A stretch of 7,929 bases of DNA, from assembly GCA_026706425.1 (NCBI GenBank), contig JAPOYW010000391.1:1-7929 (forward strand), in the 5' to 3' direction. Below are positions 6,781 to 7,929 of this stretch, piece after piece. The notes beneath the pieces are model-generated. The model did not search any database and was not told the origin of the DNA. It was given only the letters and a program-made list of their open reading frames with translations. The stretch comes from Gammaproteobacteria bacterium (lineage in GTDB: Bacteria; Pseudomonadota; Gammaproteobacteria; Pseudomonadales; Azotimanducaceae). Position 1 is the first letter of the stretch. Every line of letters starts with the position of its first letter. Both the position numbers and the translations under genes were made by a program.

Positions 6781-6845
6781 CCACGGGATGTTACGCGTGT
6801 GGGGGACACCTGGCATAGGAGCGACCGGATCGCGAACGCATACGG

Positions 6846-6863
6846 GACGGGACAATCCCCGTC
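6846..6863. promoter_or_regulatory. perfect dyad, operator-like, upstream of the PhyH-family gene
   Basis: GACGGG (6846-6851) and CCCGTC (6858-6863) are perfect inverted arms around ACAATC. The dyad ends three bases before the -10-like TACAAT box, where a repressor would block polymerase. OmpR-type regulators usually bind direct repeats, so the binding protein may not be the neighbouring regulator. Confidence 0.4.
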
Positions 6864-6866
6864 GCC

Positions 6867-6872
6867 TACAAT
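6867..6872 (+). promoter_or_regulatory. -10-like box positioned for a leaderless transcript
   Basis: TACAAT matches the -10 consensus at five of six positions. Exactly six bases (GCGGGC) separate it from the GTG at 6879, so transcription would start at or next to the start codon. No Shine-Dalgarno precedes the GTG, which fits. A -35 match is lacking (GGGACG at 17-bp spacing), so the call is tentative. Confidence 0.4.
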
Positions 6873-6878
6873 GCGGGC

Positions 6879-7712
6879 GTGTCCGAGCGTACCGTCGTAT
6901 CCGCAGCCGCCCGCCGCGACTTTCGCCGCGACGGCTTCGTCGTCCTGCGATCCGTGATCGAGAAGGCGATGCTCGACATGCTGCGCGAGGAGTGCGCCGT
7001 GTTCGTGGCGAGAACCGACGCGTGGCTGGATCGACGCGGCGTCGACGTATTCGGCATCACCCATCGGGGCAAGCGATACTTCATCGCCAACCGTTACCGG
7101 GACAGCGAACGCATGCCCCGATTCGTCTACGGCGACTTGATGCGTGACATCACGACGGCGTTGCTTGGGCAGACGGTCTTCCTGTTCAACGAACAGTGGG
7201 TGGTCAAGGGTGCGGAGCAGGGCATGAAGTTCGCTTGGCACCAGGACTCCGGCTACGTCAACTTCCGCGACCCGGGCAATACGCACCGTCCCTATCTAAC
7301 GTGCTGGTGCGCCTTGGACGACATGACACAAGAGAACGGCACGATCTCGGTGATGCCGCATGAACGGGTGGGTTCGCAGGCAACCGTCTTCCCGCACCGC
7401 CACGAACCGGGGAGCAACGATCTGGTCGGCTACGAGGGCGACGATCCCGGGGTCCTTGTGGAGATGCCCGCGGGCAGCGTGGCGGTGTTCACGAGCACGA
7501 GCCTGCACCGGAGCGGCGCCAACACCACGTCGCGACTGCGCCGTGCCTATCTGACCCAATACACGCGGGAGCCCCTGCGGTCGTCCAACGGCGAGCTCTG
7601 GGGGCAGGCGGTGCCGTTTGTCTCGGAGGGGCAGTACGTCTACGACCCGTGCACGGATGTGGATGCCCGCACCGGTCGGCGGGCGACGGTAAGGATGGAC
7701 AGATCGGGTTGA
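6879..7712 (+). CDS. phytanoyl-CoA dioxygenase (PhyH) family Fe(II)/2-oxoglutarate oxygenase
   Basis: The 277-residue protein is of typical length for bacterial PhyH-family oxygenases, which hydroxylate diverse small molecules using Fe(II), O2 and 2-oxoglutarate. The iron-binding facial triad is visible as WHQDSGY (His121, Asp123) and SLHRSGANT (His210), and Arg221 or Arg222 (RLRRAYLTQY) is the expected 2-oxoglutarate anchor. FRRDGFVVLRSVI (15-27), CWCALDDMTQENGTISVMPHE (142-162) and MPAGSVAVF (196-204) are family hallmarks. It is likely cytosolic, with no signal peptide. GTG 6879 is the only reasonable start; no Shine-Dalgarno is present, but a -10-like box lies six bases upstream, suggesting leaderless expression. 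The substrate is unknown. It is divergent from the two-component operon, and an IS630-type remnant faces it on the other side. Confidence 0.92.
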   Translation: MSERTVVSAAARRDFRRDGFVVLRSVIEKAMLDMLREECAVFVARTDAWLDRRGVDVFGITHRGKRYFIANRYRDSERMPRFVYGDLMRDITTALLGQTVFLFNEQWVVKGAEQGMKFAWHQDSGYVNFRDPGNTHRPYLTCWCALDDMTQENGTISVMPHERVGSQATVFPHRHEPGSNDLVGYEGDDPGVLVEMPAGSVAVFTSTSLHRSGANTTSRLRRAYLTQYTREPLRSSNGELWGQAVPFVSEGQYVYDPCTDVDARTGRRATVRMDRSG

Positions 7713-7735
7713 CGGATCTGGCGTATCGTCTCTCA

Positions 7736-7752
7736 AGTAACCATACGTTACT
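7736..7752. repeat. short inverted repeat between the dioxygenase gene and the IS630 remnant
   Basis: AGTAAC (7736-7741) and GTTACT (7747-7752) are perfect arms around CATAC. It starts 24 bp after the dioxygenase stop and just beyond the transposase homology, so it could be part of an element end or a weak terminator. It is AT-rich with no T-run. Confidence 0.4.
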
Positions 7753-7766
7753 GGCGAGCCTCTCGT

Positions 7767-7929
7767 GGCTTCGCGGGTGCGCCGGATCTTCTCCAGGATC
7801 TCCGCGCCCGACTTGCGCCAGACGTACGGCTTCGGGTCTAGGTTGTGCTCCTCGACATAGCCGGTGATGGCCTCCATCAGTTCGCCGACGCTGGCGAAGC
7901 TGCCGTCCAAGATCACATCCTTGGTGAGG
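7767..7929 (-). pseudogene. IS630-family transposase, C-terminal fragment (runs off the right edge)
   Basis: The minus-strand frame entering at 7929 reads FASVGELMEAITGYVEEHN, then LDPKPYVWRKSGAEILEKIRR. This is the characteristic C-terminal tail of IS630/Tc1-type transposases (sequence like F-S-V-EL--AI--YI--HN-DPKPFVW-K-A-EIL-KI-R, from memory). The DDE catalytic core would lie outside the window. Family homology fades at about 7767, where a stop is expected within a few codons. Instead the frame stays open to 7296, antisense to the dioxygenase gene. This suggests the 3' end of the element has been lost or altered, leaving a remnant. An intact element with a changed tail is the alternative. 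Confidence 0.72.

Noticed and set aside
7296..7766. Extension of the transposase frame antisense into the dioxygenase gene
   Set aside because: Sequence beyond 7767 loses all IS630 resemblance and is the complement of conserved dioxygenase codons, so it is unlikely to be native protein.

Overview
The window looks like about 8 kb of chromosome from a GC-rich proteobacterium. Three genes support this placement: an E. coli-type riboflavin synthase, an HspQ homologue (a family known from Proteobacteria), and a TPR protein resembling those found with TonB2-type transport systems. The phytanoyl-CoA dioxygenase-like, amidohydrolase and hydroxyacid dehydrogenase genes and the IS630-type remnant would suit an environmental or symbiotic lineage, but that last point is inference.

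Layout. (1) Positions 1-2276, plus strand, form a tight gene string: a TPR protein that enters from the left edge and carries a frameshift, riboflavin synthase (ribE) 28 bp downstream, and hspQ overlapping ribE by one base (TGATG). All three are conserved in sequence but each has a lesion: a frame switch between about 346 and 422, ATA in place of the ribE start ATG, and an in-frame TAG at hspQ codon 21. (2) 2270-3406, minus strand, is a PF04909-type amidohydrolase converging on hspQ. (3) 3490-4452, plus strand, is a D-2-hydroxyacid dehydrogenase divergent from the amidohydrolase; they share an 83-bp intergenic region with a plausible promoter. (4) 4446-6780, minus strand, is a two-component system (OmpR-type regulator followed by a sensor kinase, CreBC-like in layout) converging on the dehydrogenase. 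(5) 6879-7712, plus strand, is a PhyH-family Fe(II)/2-oxoglutarate dioxygenase divergent from the regulator; its 98-bp upstream region has a perfect dyad and a -10-like box placed for a leaderless GTG start. (6) 7713-7929 has a short inverted repeat and the C-terminal end of an IS630-type transposase (minus strand) running off the right edge.

How the parts relate. RibE makes riboflavin from two lumazine molecules, and HspQ is a small stress and proteolysis factor; their linkage looks like housekeeping co-transcription. The amidohydrolase, dehydrogenase and dioxygenase have the look of small-molecule catabolic or modifying enzymes, but nothing in the sequence fixes a substrate. The two-component system could control the divergent dioxygenase gene through the shared upstream region; this is inference from position. 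I see no RNA gene, CRISPR array, phage module or clearly new multi-gene system. The most unusual signals are the cluster of lesions in the first operon, the two tail-to-tail junctions whose overlapping stop codons lie inside inverted repeats, and the leaderless-looking dioxygenase promoter.
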